Assembly (NCBI GenBank): GCA_937998865.1 | Contig: CALLBR010000001.1 | Location: forward strand, 1-64,000 | From: an uncultured bacterium | GTDB taxonomy: Bacteria > Nitrospirota > Thermodesulfovibrionia > Thermodesulfovibrionales > Thermodesulfovibrionaceae | DNA length: 64,000 nucleotides | Direction: 5' to 3' | Part shown: positions 28,305-36,743 of the stretch, one piece after another | Numbering within the stretch: the first letter of the stretch is position 1 | Layout: every line of letters begins with the position of its first letter | Program-made: the position numbers and the translations under genes | The notes under the pieces: generated by a model | The model's input: only the letters and a program-made list of their open reading frames with translations | What the model was told of the DNA's origin: nothing | Databases searched by the model: none

Positions 28305-28351
28305 TTGTTGTTTATGTTAAAATTTTTAATTAAGTGCCATTGGAGGATAGA

Positions 28352-29134
28352 ATGCTTGTCATTGGAGAGCGTTTAAGCATAATGTCAAAAAGAGTTAGAG
28401 AAGCAATGCAAAAAAGACAGAAAGAGACTATTAGACAAATCGCCATAGAGCAATACAAGGCAGGTGCTCATATGATAGAGGCAAATATAGGTCCTGCTGA
28501 GGATAATGGAGAAGAATTAATGGAATGGATGGTAACAACCATTCAAGAAGCAGTTCCTCTACCTATTTCTCTTGATACTACAAATCCTTTAGCTGTAGAG
28601 GCGGGGCTTAAGGTGCACAATAATGAATGGGGTAAACCCCTTATAAATTCTACCTCCTTAGATCCTGAAAGATTCGTTATGTTTGAACTTGCAGCAAAAT
28701 ACAATGTTCCAATAATTGCTCTTACAGTTGGTAAAGGTGGTCTTCCAAGAAATGCTGAAGAGAGGGTAGAAATAGCAGTACAACTTATTGAAAAAGCTAC
28801 AGAATATGGTATATTGCCAGATGATTTATATCTTGATCCTCTTGTATTACAGATCGCCACATCTCAAGAGCAAGCCAAAGAGGTCTTAAAGGCTGTTAGA
28901 CTTTTTAGAGAGTTAAATGATCCACCAATGAAGACTATTGTGGGACTAAGTAATCTTTCAAACGGCTGCCCAAAGGAGATTAGGCCCATTCTAAATAAGC
29001 ATTTTCTCGCTTTGCTTATGTATGAAGGACTTTCAGCTGCTATTGTTAATCCTGCTGAAGTGATGGAAACCATTAAAACAATAAAAGTAATTATGGGCAA
29101 TACCCTTTATGCCCATTCTTATCTTGAAATTTAG
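28352..29134 (+). CDS. acsE: Methyltetrahydrofolate:corrinoid/iron-sulfur protein methyltransferase
   Basis: 260 residues, TIM barrel of the pterin-binding (DHPS-like) family: MLVIGERLSIMS, AGAHMIEANIGP, PISLDTTNP, LINSTSLDP, KTIVGLSNLSNG. The Asn/Asp set around the pterin site matches AcsE/MtrH-like enzymes. It moves the methyl group of CH3-H4folate to the cobalt of the corrinoid iron-sulfur protein, linking the methyl branch of the Wood-Ljungdahl pathway to acetyl-CoA synthase. Start placed at ATG 28352, with GGAGG 5 nt upstream; a GTG 6 codons earlier would place the ribosome site inside the gene. acsD follows at 11 nt. Confidence 0.9.
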   Translation: MLVIGERLSIMSKRVREAMQKRQKETIRQIAIEQYKAGAHMIEANIGPAEDNGEELMEWMVTTIQEAVPLPISLDTTNPLAVEAGLKVHNNEWGKPLINSTSLDPERFVMFELAAKYNVPIIALTVGKGGLPRNAEERVEIAVQLIEKATEYGILPDDLYLDPLVLQIATSQEQAKEVLKAVRLFRELNDPPMKTIVGLSNLSNGCPKEIRPILNKHFLALLMYEGLSAAIVNPAEVMETIKTIKVIMGNTLYAHSYLEI

Positions 29135-29145
29135 GGGTTATAAAA

Positions 29146-30081
29146 ATGAATTTTGTGGTGCCAAAAGAGAAATATTTAAATAGAATTCCTGTTATTTCCT
29201 TTGGGAAGGAAAAAAAAGTTTTCATTGGTGGAGAAAATGCCTTGCCTTTTTTAAAATTTGAAGGAGAATTTCCTCACAAACCAATCATAGCATATGAAAT
29301 TCAGGATTCACCACCAGAAGACTATCCAGAGGAGCTTGCTAAAATTTACTCTTCCTTCTGGCATGATCCTGTGGAGTGGGCAAAATTCTGTATAGAGCAG
29401 GGAGCAGAGGCAATTTGTCTTAGACTTATGAGTAGTCATCCGGACAGCCAGAACACTTCCGCTGAAGAAGTTGCAGAAACTGTAAAAAAGATTATATCCT
29501 CTGTTCAAATTCCTCTAATAATACTAGGAAGTAACCATATTGAAAAAGATTCCCTTATTCTACCTGTTGTCTCAGAAGTAGCAAGAGGGTACAACTGCAT
29601 AATAGGCAAAGCCCAGGAGGCAAACTACAGAACAATAGCTGCCTCAGCCATGGCTGGAGGTCATAATCTTATTGCTATGTCTGAATTGGATGTAAATTTA
29701 GCAAAACAATTAAATATTCTCATCAGTCAAACAGGATTTCCAAAAGAAAAAATTATAATTGATCCTATGTGCTCTGCTTTGGGATATGGTTTTGAATACA
29801 CTTATTCTGTTATGGAAAGAATTCGAATAGCTGCCTTAATGCAGGGAGATGATATTCTATGTTGCCCTATGATTGCTGATGTAGGTTTTTATGTATGGAA
29901 GACAAAGGAAACGCAAGCCTCTTACGAGGAAATTCCCTCTTGGGGAAACCTGTATGAGAGAGCTATAATGTGGGAAGCAGTAACTGCCTGTAGCTTCCTA
30001 ATGAGTGGAGCAGAACTATTAATAATGAGACATCCTAAGGCTATTGAAATTGTGAAAAATTTCATTAATGATTTAATCTAA
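29146..30081 (+). CDS. acsD: Corrinoid iron-sulfur protein small subunit (acetyl-CoA decarbonylase/synthase delta)
   Basis: 311 residues, TIM-barrel CdhD/AcsD family: VFIGGENALPF, DPVEWAKFCIEQGAEAICLRL, IILGSNHIEKD, GKAQEANYRTIAASAM, IDPMCSALGYGFEYTYSVMERIR. With the large, cobamide-bearing subunit (not in this window) it forms the methyl carrier accepting from AcsE and donating to acetyl-CoA synthase. This points to a working or partial Wood-Ljungdahl/reverse pathway; the CODH/ACS catalytic genes must be elsewhere. Confidence 0.9.
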   Translation: MNFVVPKEKYLNRIPVISFGKEKKVFIGGENALPFLKFEGEFPHKPIIAYEIQDSPPEDYPEELAKIYSSFWHDPVEWAKFCIEQGAEAICLRLMSSHPDSQNTSAEEVAETVKKIISSVQIPLIILGSNHIEKDSLILPVVSEVARGYNCIIGKAQEANYRTIAASAMAGGHNLIAMSELDVNLAKQLNILISQTGFPKEKIIIDPMCSALGYGFEYTYSVMERIRIAALMQGDDILCCPMIADVGFYVWKTKETQASYEEIPSWGNLYERAIMWEAVTACSFLMSGAELLIMRHPKAIEIVKNFINDLI

Positions 30082-30099
30082 ATCAAAAGGGAGGAAAAA

Positions 30100-31488
30100 C
30101 TGCAAGAGACAGTCCTTTTCAGAAAATTACCTTCTGTAGATAGAATACTCAAAAGTGAAGAGATAAAAAAATTATCTTCTCAATATCCTCACAAGGTCCT
30201 TAGTGAAGCTGTAAAAAAAACAATTGACTCCTTAAGAGAAAAAATAAAAGAAGGAAAAAATATAGAAATTAGTGAAGAGAAGATTTTAGATGAAGTTAAG
30301 ACTCTACTTAAAATTCAAAATAAATTTTCCCTAAATCCCCTTATAAATGCTACGGGTGTTGTAATTCACACAAACCTTGGAAGATCCCTCCTGCCCCAAG
30401 AAGCCATAGAGCAAGTAGTCAAAATAGCTTCCCATTATTCCAATCTTGAATATGATCTGCAAGGGGGTGAAAGAGGCAAAAGATATGTTCATATAATTGA
30501 TGCCTTGAAGAGAATTGTTAATGCGGAATCTGCCATAGTAGTAAATAACAATGCAGGAGCAGTTTTTTTATGTTTAAATACTTTAGCTAAGGGCAGAGAG
30601 GTAGTAGTGTCTCGAGGAGAATTAGTAGAAATTGGAGGTTCCTTTAGAATACCTGATGTAATGAAAAACTCTGGAGCTTTTCTTAGAGAAGTGGGCACCA
30701 CTAATAAAACTCACTTACATGATTATGAAAGAGCCATTAATGAAAACACTGCTTTAATACTCAAAGTACATCCATCAAACTTTAGAATTATTGGTTTTAC
30801 AAAGGAAACTAATATTGAAGAATTGGTACCTTTAGGGAAAAAATACGGAATTCCTATAATGGTTGATTTAGGAAGCGGGTGCTTTATTGATTTAAAGAAA
30901 TACGGACTTACCCACGAACCAACTGTCCAAGAGGTTCTTTTAAAAGGAGCAGATCTTGTAACATTCAGCGGAGATAAGCTTTTAGGTGGTGCTCAAGCTG
31001 GCTTTATTGTTGGTAAAGCTGAATTAGTGGAAAAAATTTCAAAGAATCCTTTGATGAGAGCTTTAAGGGTTGACAAAATGACCTTAGCAGCTCTTGAGGC
31101 AACTTTAAGGCTTTATGTGGATGAAAAAAGGGCTATAATGAAAATTCCTACCCTTAGAATGATCCTGGAAGATCCTGCTCATATAAAGAAAAGAGCTAAT
31201 AAAATATCACGATTACTAAGAAAAGAAGGAATTCCTACTAAGGTAAAAGAGGACATTTCTATGCCAGGAGGAGGATCACTTCCTGAGGTGGGAGTAAAGA
31301 CTTATGTAGTAACCATAAAACCAAAAATTGTTCCTCAAGAATTAGCAAAAAGGCTACGACTTGGCGAACCACCCGTCATTGTTAGAATAAAAGATGACTT
31401 AATAGTACTTGATGCCAGAACAATTCAAGAGCATGAAATTCCTCTTTTAATAAAAGCTTTGAGAAAGGCTTTTCATGATGACAATTAG
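30100..31488 (+). CDS. selA: L-seryl-tRNA(Sec) selenium transferase, apparent CTG start
   Basis: PLP enzyme converting Ser-tRNA-Sec to Sec-tRNA-Sec. From CTG at 30100 the product is 462 residues, matching E. coli SelA (463). N-terminal [11 protein letters not shown] and [15 protein letters not shown] fit the family; [36 protein letters not shown] and [12 protein letters not shown] (PLP Lys at about 293) follow. Between the acsD stop (30079-30081, same frame) and 30505 there is no ATG, GTG or TTG. GGGAGG at 30089-30094 is 5 nt before the CTG. Starting at TTG 30505 would delete 135 conserved residues. Selenocysteine use by the organism is implied. Confidence 0.9.
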   Translation: MQETVLFRKLPSVDRILKSEEIKKLSSQYPHKVLSEAVKKTIDSLREKIKEGKNIEISEEKILDEVKTLLKIQNKFSLNPLINATGVVIHTNLGRSLLPQEAIEQVVKIASHYSNLEYDLQGGERGKRYVHIIDALKRIVNAESAIVVNNNAGAVFLCLNTLAKGREVVVSRGELVEIGGSFRIPDVMKNSGAFLREVGTTNKTHLHDYERAINENTALILKVHPSNFRIIGFTKETNIEELVPLGKKYGIPIMVDLGSGCFIDLKKYGLTHEPTVQEVLLKGADLVTFSGDKLLGGAQAGFIVGKAELVEKISKNPLMRALRVDKMTLAALEATLRLYVDEKRAIMKIPTLRMILEDPAHIKKRANKISRLLRKEGIPTKVKEDISMPGGGSLPEVGVKTYVVTIKPKIVPQELAKRLRLGEPPVIVRIKDDLIVLDARTIQEHEIPLLIKALRKAFHDDN

Positions 31489-32503
31489 AGAGGAATATGA
31501 GACAATAGAGAGGCAAATCCTTCATCCAAAGGCTTGCCTTAGCAGTAAAACAAAAGGAAGACTCAAAAGAGAGAAAGAAGATGACATAAGAACAGCCTTT
31601 CAAAGAGACAGAGATAGAATAATTCACAGCAAAGCCTTTCGTAGATTGAAGCATAAAACTCAAGTATTTTTCTCTCCTCAAGGTGACCATTATAGAACTC
31701 GTCTTACACATGTTTTAGAGGTTGCACAAATTGCAAGAACAATTGCAAGAGCCTTAAGGCTTAATGAAGATCTTACAGAGGCAATTGCTTTAGGTCATGA
31801 TCTTGGACATACACCTTTTGGTCATGCAGGAGAGACAGTATTAAGAGAAATTCATCCAGAAGGATTTGAGCATTATGAACAAAGCCTTAGAGTGGTTGAT
31901 ATTCTTGAGAAAAATGGCCAAGGGTTAAATCTTACTTATGAAGTAAGAGATGGAATTTTAAACCACTCAAAAGGTAAAGAAGGACAAATTCTTAGCGATG
32001 CTCCAGCCACCTTAGAGGGCCAAATTGTGAGAGTGGCTGATATAATTGCTTATTTAAATCATGATCTTGACGATGCTATGAGAGCAGGTGTAATTAAATC
32101 AAGCGATATCCCCTCTCATTTCATAGAAAAACTTGGAAATAGACATTCAAAGAGAATAAATAGGATGGTAAGAGATGTCATTTTTTCTACTATTAAAGCA
32201 GATTATGAAAAAATCACAGTCTCTGAGGAAATTGAAAGTTTAATGTATGAACTGAGGCAATTTCTCTTTGAAAGAGTTTATTATAATCCTTTAGTTCTTC
32301 AGGAAGCCCAAAAAGCTAAATACATAATTGAGGCTCTATATAATTATTTTCTGGAACATCCTCATTTACTCTTTGGAGATGTAATTCCTTCCTTAAGGGA
32401 AGTTCATAGGGCTGTATGTGATTTTATTGCTGGTATGACTGACAGGTATGCTTTATATACCTTTGAGAAGATATTTATGCCTAAAAGTTGGGTTATCTCT
32501 TAA
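31475..32503 (+). CDS. dgt: dGTP triphosphohydrolase-like HD protein
   Basis: 342 residues, HD-domain phosphohydrolase of the Dgt type 2 group. [37 protein letters not shown], and the metal-binding [14 protein letters not shown] are diagnostic; [11 protein letters not shown] and the late Asp in YLNHDLDD complete the HD site. Hydrolyses dNTPs (dGTP in enterics), helping control the dNTP pool. Overlaps the selA end by 14 nt and runs into acpS (TAATG). Confidence 0.9.
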   Translation: MMTIREEYETIERQILHPKACLSSKTKGRLKREKEDDIRTAFQRDRDRIIHSKAFRRLKHKTQVFFSPQGDHYRTRLTHVLEVAQIARTIARALRLNEDLTEAIALGHDLGHTPFGHAGETVLREIHPEGFEHYEQSLRVVDILEKNGQGLNLTYEVRDGILNHSKGKEGQILSDAPATLEGQIVRVADIIAYLNHDLDDAMRAGVIKSSDIPSHFIEKLGNRHSKRINRMVRDVIFSTIKADYEKITVSEEIESLMYELRQFLFERVYYNPLVLQEAQKAKYIIEALYNYFLEHPHLLFGDVIPSLREVHRAVCDFIAGMTDRYALYTFEKIFMPKSWVIS

Positions 32504-32853
32504 TGATAGAGGGCATAGGAATAGACATCGTTTCCAATGAAAGAATAAGAAAAATTTATGAAAAATTTGGAGAAAAATTCTTAAGAAAGGTTTTCACAGA
32601 AAAGGAGATAGAGTATTGCTTTCAGTACAAGGATCCCATACCTCATCTGGCAGGAAGATTTGCTGTAAAAGAGGCTGTAATAAAAGCCTTAGGTAAACCA
32701 AAAGGACTTAATCCTAAATCAGTAGAAGTAATTAAGTCTTCTTCAGGGATGCCATTGACTTTCATCAGGGGATGGGAAGATCAAAAGTTTATCATAAGTA
32801 TTTCCCATGAAAAAAAATATACAGTTGCTTTAGCTTTGTTAATAGGGAAGTAG
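32503..32853 (+). CDS. acpS: Holo-[acyl-carrier-protein] synthase
   Basis: 116 residues. GIGIDIV and RIRKIYEKFGEKFLRKVFTEKEIEY at the N-terminus, then AGRFAVKEAVIKALG, the 4'-phosphopantetheinyl transferase signature binding Mg and CoA. Start is the ATG at 32503, overlapping the dgt TAA; the in-frame TTG five codons upstream lies inside dgt without a ribosome site. Last gene of the acsE operon; only 41 bp separate it from the convergent ispG and I see no clear terminator there. Confidence 0.93.
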   Translation: MIEGIGIDIVSNERIRKIYEKFGEKFLRKVFTEKEIEYCFQYKDPIPHLAGRFAVKEAVIKALGKPKGLNPKSVEVIKSSSGMPLTFIRGWEDQKFIISISHEKKYTVALALLIGK

Positions 32854-32894
32854 TTTTTAATAGACGCCTTATGAGTTGGGACTGAAAGGTAATT

Positions 32895-33959
32895 TTATGG
32901 GATTAAGTTTGTAAATTTTTTTATCTCTTCTATTAATGAGGATACCAATTCTTTTTCAGGAACAGTTTTAATAATTTTACCTTTTACAAAAATTATTCCT
33001 TTATTCTTGCCACCTGCAATTCCAAAATCTGCCTCTTTTGCTTCTCCGGGTCCATTTACAGAACATCCCATGACAGCAATTTTCAAGGGAATCTTTAAAT
33101 TTTTCAAGGCAAATTTAACCTCTTTTACCATTTTTTTAATATCAATTTCGCATCTGCCACAGGTAGGACAGCTTATTATCTCTACTCCTAAACTTCTTAA
33201 TCCTAAGGCTCTTAGGATTTCGTAAGCTACTTGCACTTCAACAACTGGAGAAGAGGTTAAGGATACTCTTATGGTATCACCTATTCCTTCATTAAGCAGA
33301 ATTCCAATCCCTACTGAACTCTTCACTATTCCCTCTGGTGAAGGTCCTGTTTCAGTAATTCCTAAATGCAATGGATAGTCGAATTTTTGGCTAAAAAGTC
33401 TATAAGCCTCTATGGTTTTCATAACATCTGATGCTTTTAAAGATACTTTTATATAATGAAAATCATTTTCTTCCAAAATTTCTATCTGTCTTACTGCTGC
33501 TTCAACCATTGCTTCTGCACTGGGATGACCGTATTTTTTTAATATATCTTTTGGAAGGGATCCGGCATTAACTCCAATTCTAATAGGAATCTTTCTGTCC
33601 TTTGCAGCAGTTATGACTTCTTTTATTTTCCATTTTGCTCCTATGTTACCTGGATTTATTCTTAAACCATCAATGCCCTGCCGAATAGCTTCTAAAGCAA
33701 GTTTGTAGTTAAAATGTATATCTGCAATTAGAGGTATAGCAATTTTATTTTTAAGTTTACCTAATGACTTTGCAGCTTCCATATCTGGAACTGCTACCCT
33801 TACAATTTCGCAACCCCATTTTTGTAAGAGTTTTATTTGTCTTACAGTTTTATTCACATCTCTTGTATCGGTTTTAGTCATAGACTGAACAACTACTGGG
33901 GCGTCTCCACCAATAGCAACGTTTCCCACATAGATTTTTCTTGTCTTTCTTCTATTCAA
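32895..33959 (-). CDS. ispG: 4-hydroxy-3-methylbut-2-enyl diphosphate synthase (TTG start)
   Basis: Penultimate step of MEP isoprenoid synthesis, [4Fe-4S] enzyme. 354 residues, two-domain bacterial type: GGDAPVVVQSMTKTDTRD, DIHFNYKLALEA, GINPGNIG-like RINPGNIG, and cluster cysteines SCPTCGRCEID and MGCSVNGPGEA (three ligand Cys plus Glu). The start is TTG at 33957-33959 overlapping the mltG stop by 8 nt, with GGAG about 8 nt before; no ATG is available at the conserved N-terminus. Confidence 0.94.
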   Translation of the reverse strand: MNRRKTRKIYVGNVAIGGDAPVVVQSMTKTDTRDVNKTVRQIKLLQKWGCEIVRVAVPDMEAAKSLGKLKNKIAIPLIADIHFNYKLALEAIRQGIDGLRINPGNIGAKWKIKEVITAAKDRKIPIRIGVNAGSLPKDILKKYGHPSAEAMVEAAVRQIEILEENDFHYIKVSLKASDVMKTIEAYRLFSQKFDYPLHLGITETGPSPEGIVKSSVGIGILLNEGIGDTIRVSLTSSPVVEVQVAYEILRALGLRSLGVEIISCPTCGRCEIDIKKMVKEVKFALKNLKIPLKIAVMGCSVNGPGEAKEADFGIAGGKNKGIIFVKGKIIKTVPEKELVSSLIEEIKKFTNLIP

Positions 33960-34947
33960 AATTTTTGCTCCTTATTTCATTTATTGCTGCCAGATGTTGG
34001 TCATAGGTAGATGAAAATTCATGGGAACCATCGCCTTTAGCTACAAAATAAAGGTAAGGTACTTTTGCTGGATTTAAAGCAGCTTTGATAGAACTTAAAT
34101 TTGGCGATGCAATAGGACCGGGAGGTAAGCCTTTAATTATATATGTATTGTAAGGAGTTTTATTCAGGAGGTCTTTCTTTTTTACTCCCTCTTTGAATCT
34201 CTTAATTCCGTAAATAGCTGTAGGATCTGCTTGTAGTGGCATTCCAAGTTTTAATCTATTGTGATATACAGCAGATATGAGAGGTTTCTCCTCTTCCAGC
34301 TTAGCTTCTTTTTCAATAATGGAAGCAAGGGTAACTACCCTATTTACTGTCCACCCTTTTTTTTTGGTTTCTTCTAAGAGCTCCTCATCGTAAATGCTCC
34401 AGAACTTTTTTACCATCATAGTAATTATCTCCTTGAGGTCCATGCCCTTAGGTATACTATAAGTAGCAGGATATAGATAACCCTCTAAAGTAGGACTGTC
34501 TATGTTGAGAGATTTAAGGAAATTTTTATCTTCACTTAGATCAAAGAACTGTTTTTTAAAGTTTGGGTTTATTTTAGAGATTTTTTCAGCTATTTCAAAA
34601 ATACTATCACCCTCAATTACTTTAAGGGGATATTCTATTATTTTTCCCTCCAAGAGCTTTTTAAAAATTTCCATTAGATTCATATCATTTGTGACAAGAT
34701 AATAACCAGCTCTTGCTCTTTTTTCAATACCGAGAATTCGTCCTACAATTTTAAAAATCAATTCATTTTTAATAATTCCCTTATCTTTAAAAGTGGAGGC
34801 AATATAAGAGAAACTAGCGCCTTTGGGTATAAATACTTCAATGTCATTTTTTATTTTCAGAGGTTTTATCAACTCACAGGTTGTATATAGAGCAATAAAA
34901 AGAAAATAAACAGCAAACACAAGTAGCAGAGCTTTCCAAAATTTCAT
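33952..34947 (-). CDS. mltG: Endolytic peptidoglycan transglycosylase MltG
   Basis: 331 residues: one N-terminal membrane helix (about 5-25), a LysM-like part (PLKVIEGDSIFEIAEKI) and the YceG catalytic domain with VVTLASIIEKEAKLEEEKPLISAVYHNRLKLGMPLQADPT, where the Glu of IIEKEA is catalytic, and KGLPPGPIASPNLSSIKA. It cuts nascent glycan strands and sets their length. No Shine-Dalgarno: five A separate a TATTAT box from the ATG (see promoter). Confidence 0.93.
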   Translation of the reverse strand: MKFWKALLLVFAVYFLFIALYTTCELIKPLKIKNDIEVFIPKGASFSYIASTFKDKGIIKNELIFKIVGRILGIEKRARAGYYLVTNDMNLMEIFKKLLEGKIIEYPLKVIEGDSIFEIAEKISKINPNFKKQFFDLSEDKNFLKSLNIDSPTLEGYLYPATYSIPKGMDLKEIITMMVKKFWSIYDEELLEETKKKGWTVNRVVTLASIIEKEAKLEEEKPLISAVYHNRLKLGMPLQADPTAIYGIKRFKEGVKKKDLLNKTPYNTYIIKGLPPGPIASPNLSSIKAALNPAKVPYLYFVAKGDGSHEFSSTYDQHLAAINEIRSKNFE

Positions 34948-34952
34948 TTTTT

Positions 34953-34982
34953 ATAATATCAAATTCATAATGTTTAGAGCAA
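34953..34982 (-). promoter_or_regulatory. Extended -10 promoter of mltG-ispG, probable leaderless start
   Basis: Minus strand TTGCTC (34977-34982), 18-nt spacer, TATTAT (34953-34958) with the extended TG at 34960-34961, then AAAAA and the ATG at 34947. It is nearly the same string as the hisA start region (TG-N-TATxxT-AAAAA-ATG). Confidence 0.5.
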
Positions 34983-35006
34983 TTTAGAGAAAAAAATGTA
35001 TAATAT

Positions 35007-35036
35007 TTGACATTTTCTAAAAATTCATGCTAATTT
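35007..35036 (+). promoter_or_regulatory. Sigma-70-type promoter of the hrcA-dnaK operon
   Basis: Perfect TTGACA (35007-35012), 18-nt spacer, TAATTT (35031-35036) with an extended TG-C. The start of transcription is expected around 35042-35043, exactly at the first base of the CIRCE element. Confidence 0.65.
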
Positions 35037-35042
35037 TAAATG

Positions 35043-35069
35043 TTAGCACTTTAAAAGAGGGAGTGCTAA
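35043..35069 (+). promoter_or_regulatory. CIRCE operator (HrcA binding site)
   Basis: TTAGCACTT - 9 nt - GAGTGCTAA, matching the CIRCE consensus (TTAGCACTC-N9-GAGTGCTAA) at 17 of 18 arm positions. It ends 1 base before the hrcA ATG and contains that gene's Shine-Dalgarno (GAGGGAG). HrcA bound here would block transcription start; the inverted repeat in the mRNA could also mask the ribosome site. Confidence 0.95.
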
Positions 35070-35070
35070 A

Positions 35071-36117
35071 ATGAAAAATATAATGCTTGATGAAAGAGCA
35101 AAGAGAGTATTGTGGGCAGTAGTAGAGTCTTATATTGAAAAACCAGAGCCTGTTGGTTCAAGATACATAATGAAGAAGTATGGCTTTGATGTTTGTTCTG
35201 CAACTATAAGAAACATAATGTCAGATTTAGAAGATGAAGGTTTTCTATTTCAACCTCATACATCCGCTGGAAGGGTGCCTACAGATTTAGCTTATAGATT
35301 TTATGTAGATTACATATTTGAGGAAGTTTTAAAATTTCGCTCAGCTGAAATTAAAAAAATTATAGAGAATTTAACAAAAAAACTAAGAAAATTAAGGAAT
35401 AATATGAATTCCCTTTTCCTTGAAACAACCCAGAATTTATCTCAGGCAACAAAGTACTTGGGGCTTGCTCTTTTGCCTGAAACAGATAAGACAGCTCTTC
35501 ATAGGATAGATTTCATAAAATTTAGGGAGGATACAGTAATTGCCATTGTTGTTAATGATAAGGGAATAGTAAAAAATAAGATTATTAGAGCTATTCCTCA
35601 AATAACTCAGCAGGAACTAAACAGTCTTGCTGATTTTGTTAATTCCAATTATCATGGTAAAGCTTTTGATGAGATTAGAGAAGACCTATTAAAAAGATTA
35701 AAAAAGGAGAAAATCTATTGGGATAAAATAATCTCGAAAATTCTAAAAATATGTCAACAAGCTCTCTATTTCTCAAGAGAAGATCTTTACATATCGGGAC
35801 TTTATAATCTTATGTATTTGCCTGATTTTTGTGATGTAGAGAAATTAAGACAAATAGCTAAAACTATACAAAACAGGCACCTCTTAATTAAATTATTTGA
35901 AAACATAGATGATGAGGAGGAGATAAAGATTATAATAGGAGAGGAAAATCCCTTTGAGGAATTAAGAAATCTCAGTGTCATTGCCTCACCATATAAAGAG
36001 AGAGGAAAATCACTAGGAGTGATTGCTCTTGTGGGTCCAAAGAGGATGAATTATGAAAGAGCTATAATGTTTGTGAATGCTTTTGCAAAGTCTTTAACTT
36101 ACACTCTATCAGAGTAG
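35071..36117 (+). CDS. hrcA: Heat-inducible transcription repressor HrcA
   Basis: 348 residues. N-terminal winged helix (LDERAKRVLWAVVESYIEKPEPVGSRYI, CSATIRNIMSDLEDEGFLFQPHTSAGRVPTDLAYRFYVD) and a C-terminal GAF-like dimer domain ending SLGVIALVGPKRMNYERA. Binds CIRCE and is kept folded by GroEL; free repressor is lost on heat stress. Autoregulated through the operator just before its start. First gene of hrcA-grpE-dnaK-dnaJ. Confidence 0.96.
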   Translation: MKNIMLDERAKRVLWAVVESYIEKPEPVGSRYIMKKYGFDVCSATIRNIMSDLEDEGFLFQPHTSAGRVPTDLAYRFYVDYIFEEVLKFRSAEIKKIIENLTKKLRKLRNNMNSLFLETTQNLSQATKYLGLALLPETDKTALHRIDFIKFREDTVIAIVVNDKGIVKNKIIRAIPQITQQELNSLADFVNSNYHGKAFDEIREDLLKRLKKEKIYWDKIISKILKICQQALYFSREDLYISGLYNLMYLPDFCDVEKLRQIAKTIQNRHLLIKLFENIDDEEEIKIIIGEENPFEELRNLSVIASPYKERGKSLGVIALVGPKRMNYERAIMFVNAFAKSLTYTLSE

Positions 36118-36126
36118 GAGGAATTA

Positions 36127-36720
36127 ATGGAAGATATAAAAAAGGAATTAAATGAAAATGCTGAAACAGAAGAATTAAAATATGAAGGGGCAGCTTTGGA
36201 GGACAAGCCAAGAGATATAGTTGAAACTCTTCAAAAAGAAATTAATGAACAAAAAGAGAAGTATCTTCGCCTCTATGCAGATTTTGAAAATTACAAGAGA
36301 ATGGTGCAGAAAGAAAGAGAAGAATTGATAAATTATGCCAATGAAAAGCTCATTAAAGATTTATTACCAATAATAGATAATTTTGAGTTAGCAATAAAAC
36401 ATGCTTCAGGCGATGAAAGTTCTAAATGGATTGATAGTATGAAAAAGGGAGTAGAAAACACACTAAAAGAATTTTTGAGAATTCTTGAGAAATATGGAGT
36501 AAAACCTGTTCCTTCCTTGGGACAACCTTTTAATCCTGAGGTACACCATGCTGTAACTACTGTAGAAAGAGGGGATACAGAAGAGAATACTGTTGTAGAA
36601 GAACTTCGTAAAGGATATTTTTATAAGGATAAACTCTTAAGAGAGACTCTTGTAGCAGTATCTAAGAAACCAAAACCCTCATCAGAGGGCAATGCCGAGT
36701 CACACCCATCGGGTGTATAA
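36127..36720 (+). CDS. grpE: GrpE nucleotide exchange factor
   Basis: 197 residues: acidic, disordered N-terminus, a long coiled coil (about 35-90; [22 protein letters not shown]), and the C-terminal beta-wing that opens DnaK ([43 protein letters not shown]). Releases ADP from DnaK. Spacing to hrcA is 9 nt. The last 45 bases form two hairpins before dnaK (separate entry). Confidence 0.95.
   Translation: MEDIKKELNENAETEELKYEGAALEDKPRDIVETLQKEINEQKEKYLRLYADFENYKRMVQKEREELINYANEKLIKDLLPIIDNFELAIKHASGDESSKWIDSMKKGVENTLKEFLRILEKYGVKPVPSLGQPFNPEVHHAVTTVERGDTEENTVVEELRKGYFYKDKLLRETLVAVSKKPKPSSEGNAESHPSGV
36676..36716 (+). other. Twin hairpins at the grpE 3' end
   Basis: CCCTC-ATCA-GAGGG (36676-36689) and ACACCC-ATC-GGGTGT (36702-36716), the second ending just before the grpE stop. 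No T-run follows, so they are not classic terminators; they may mark an mRNA processing or stability point before dnaK. Confidence 0.5.
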
Positions 36721-36743
36721 AGACTAATAATAGGAGGTTAACT

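Noticed and set aside
32854-32894. Terminator between convergent acpS and ispG.
   Set aside because: No stable inverted repeat found in the 41 bp.
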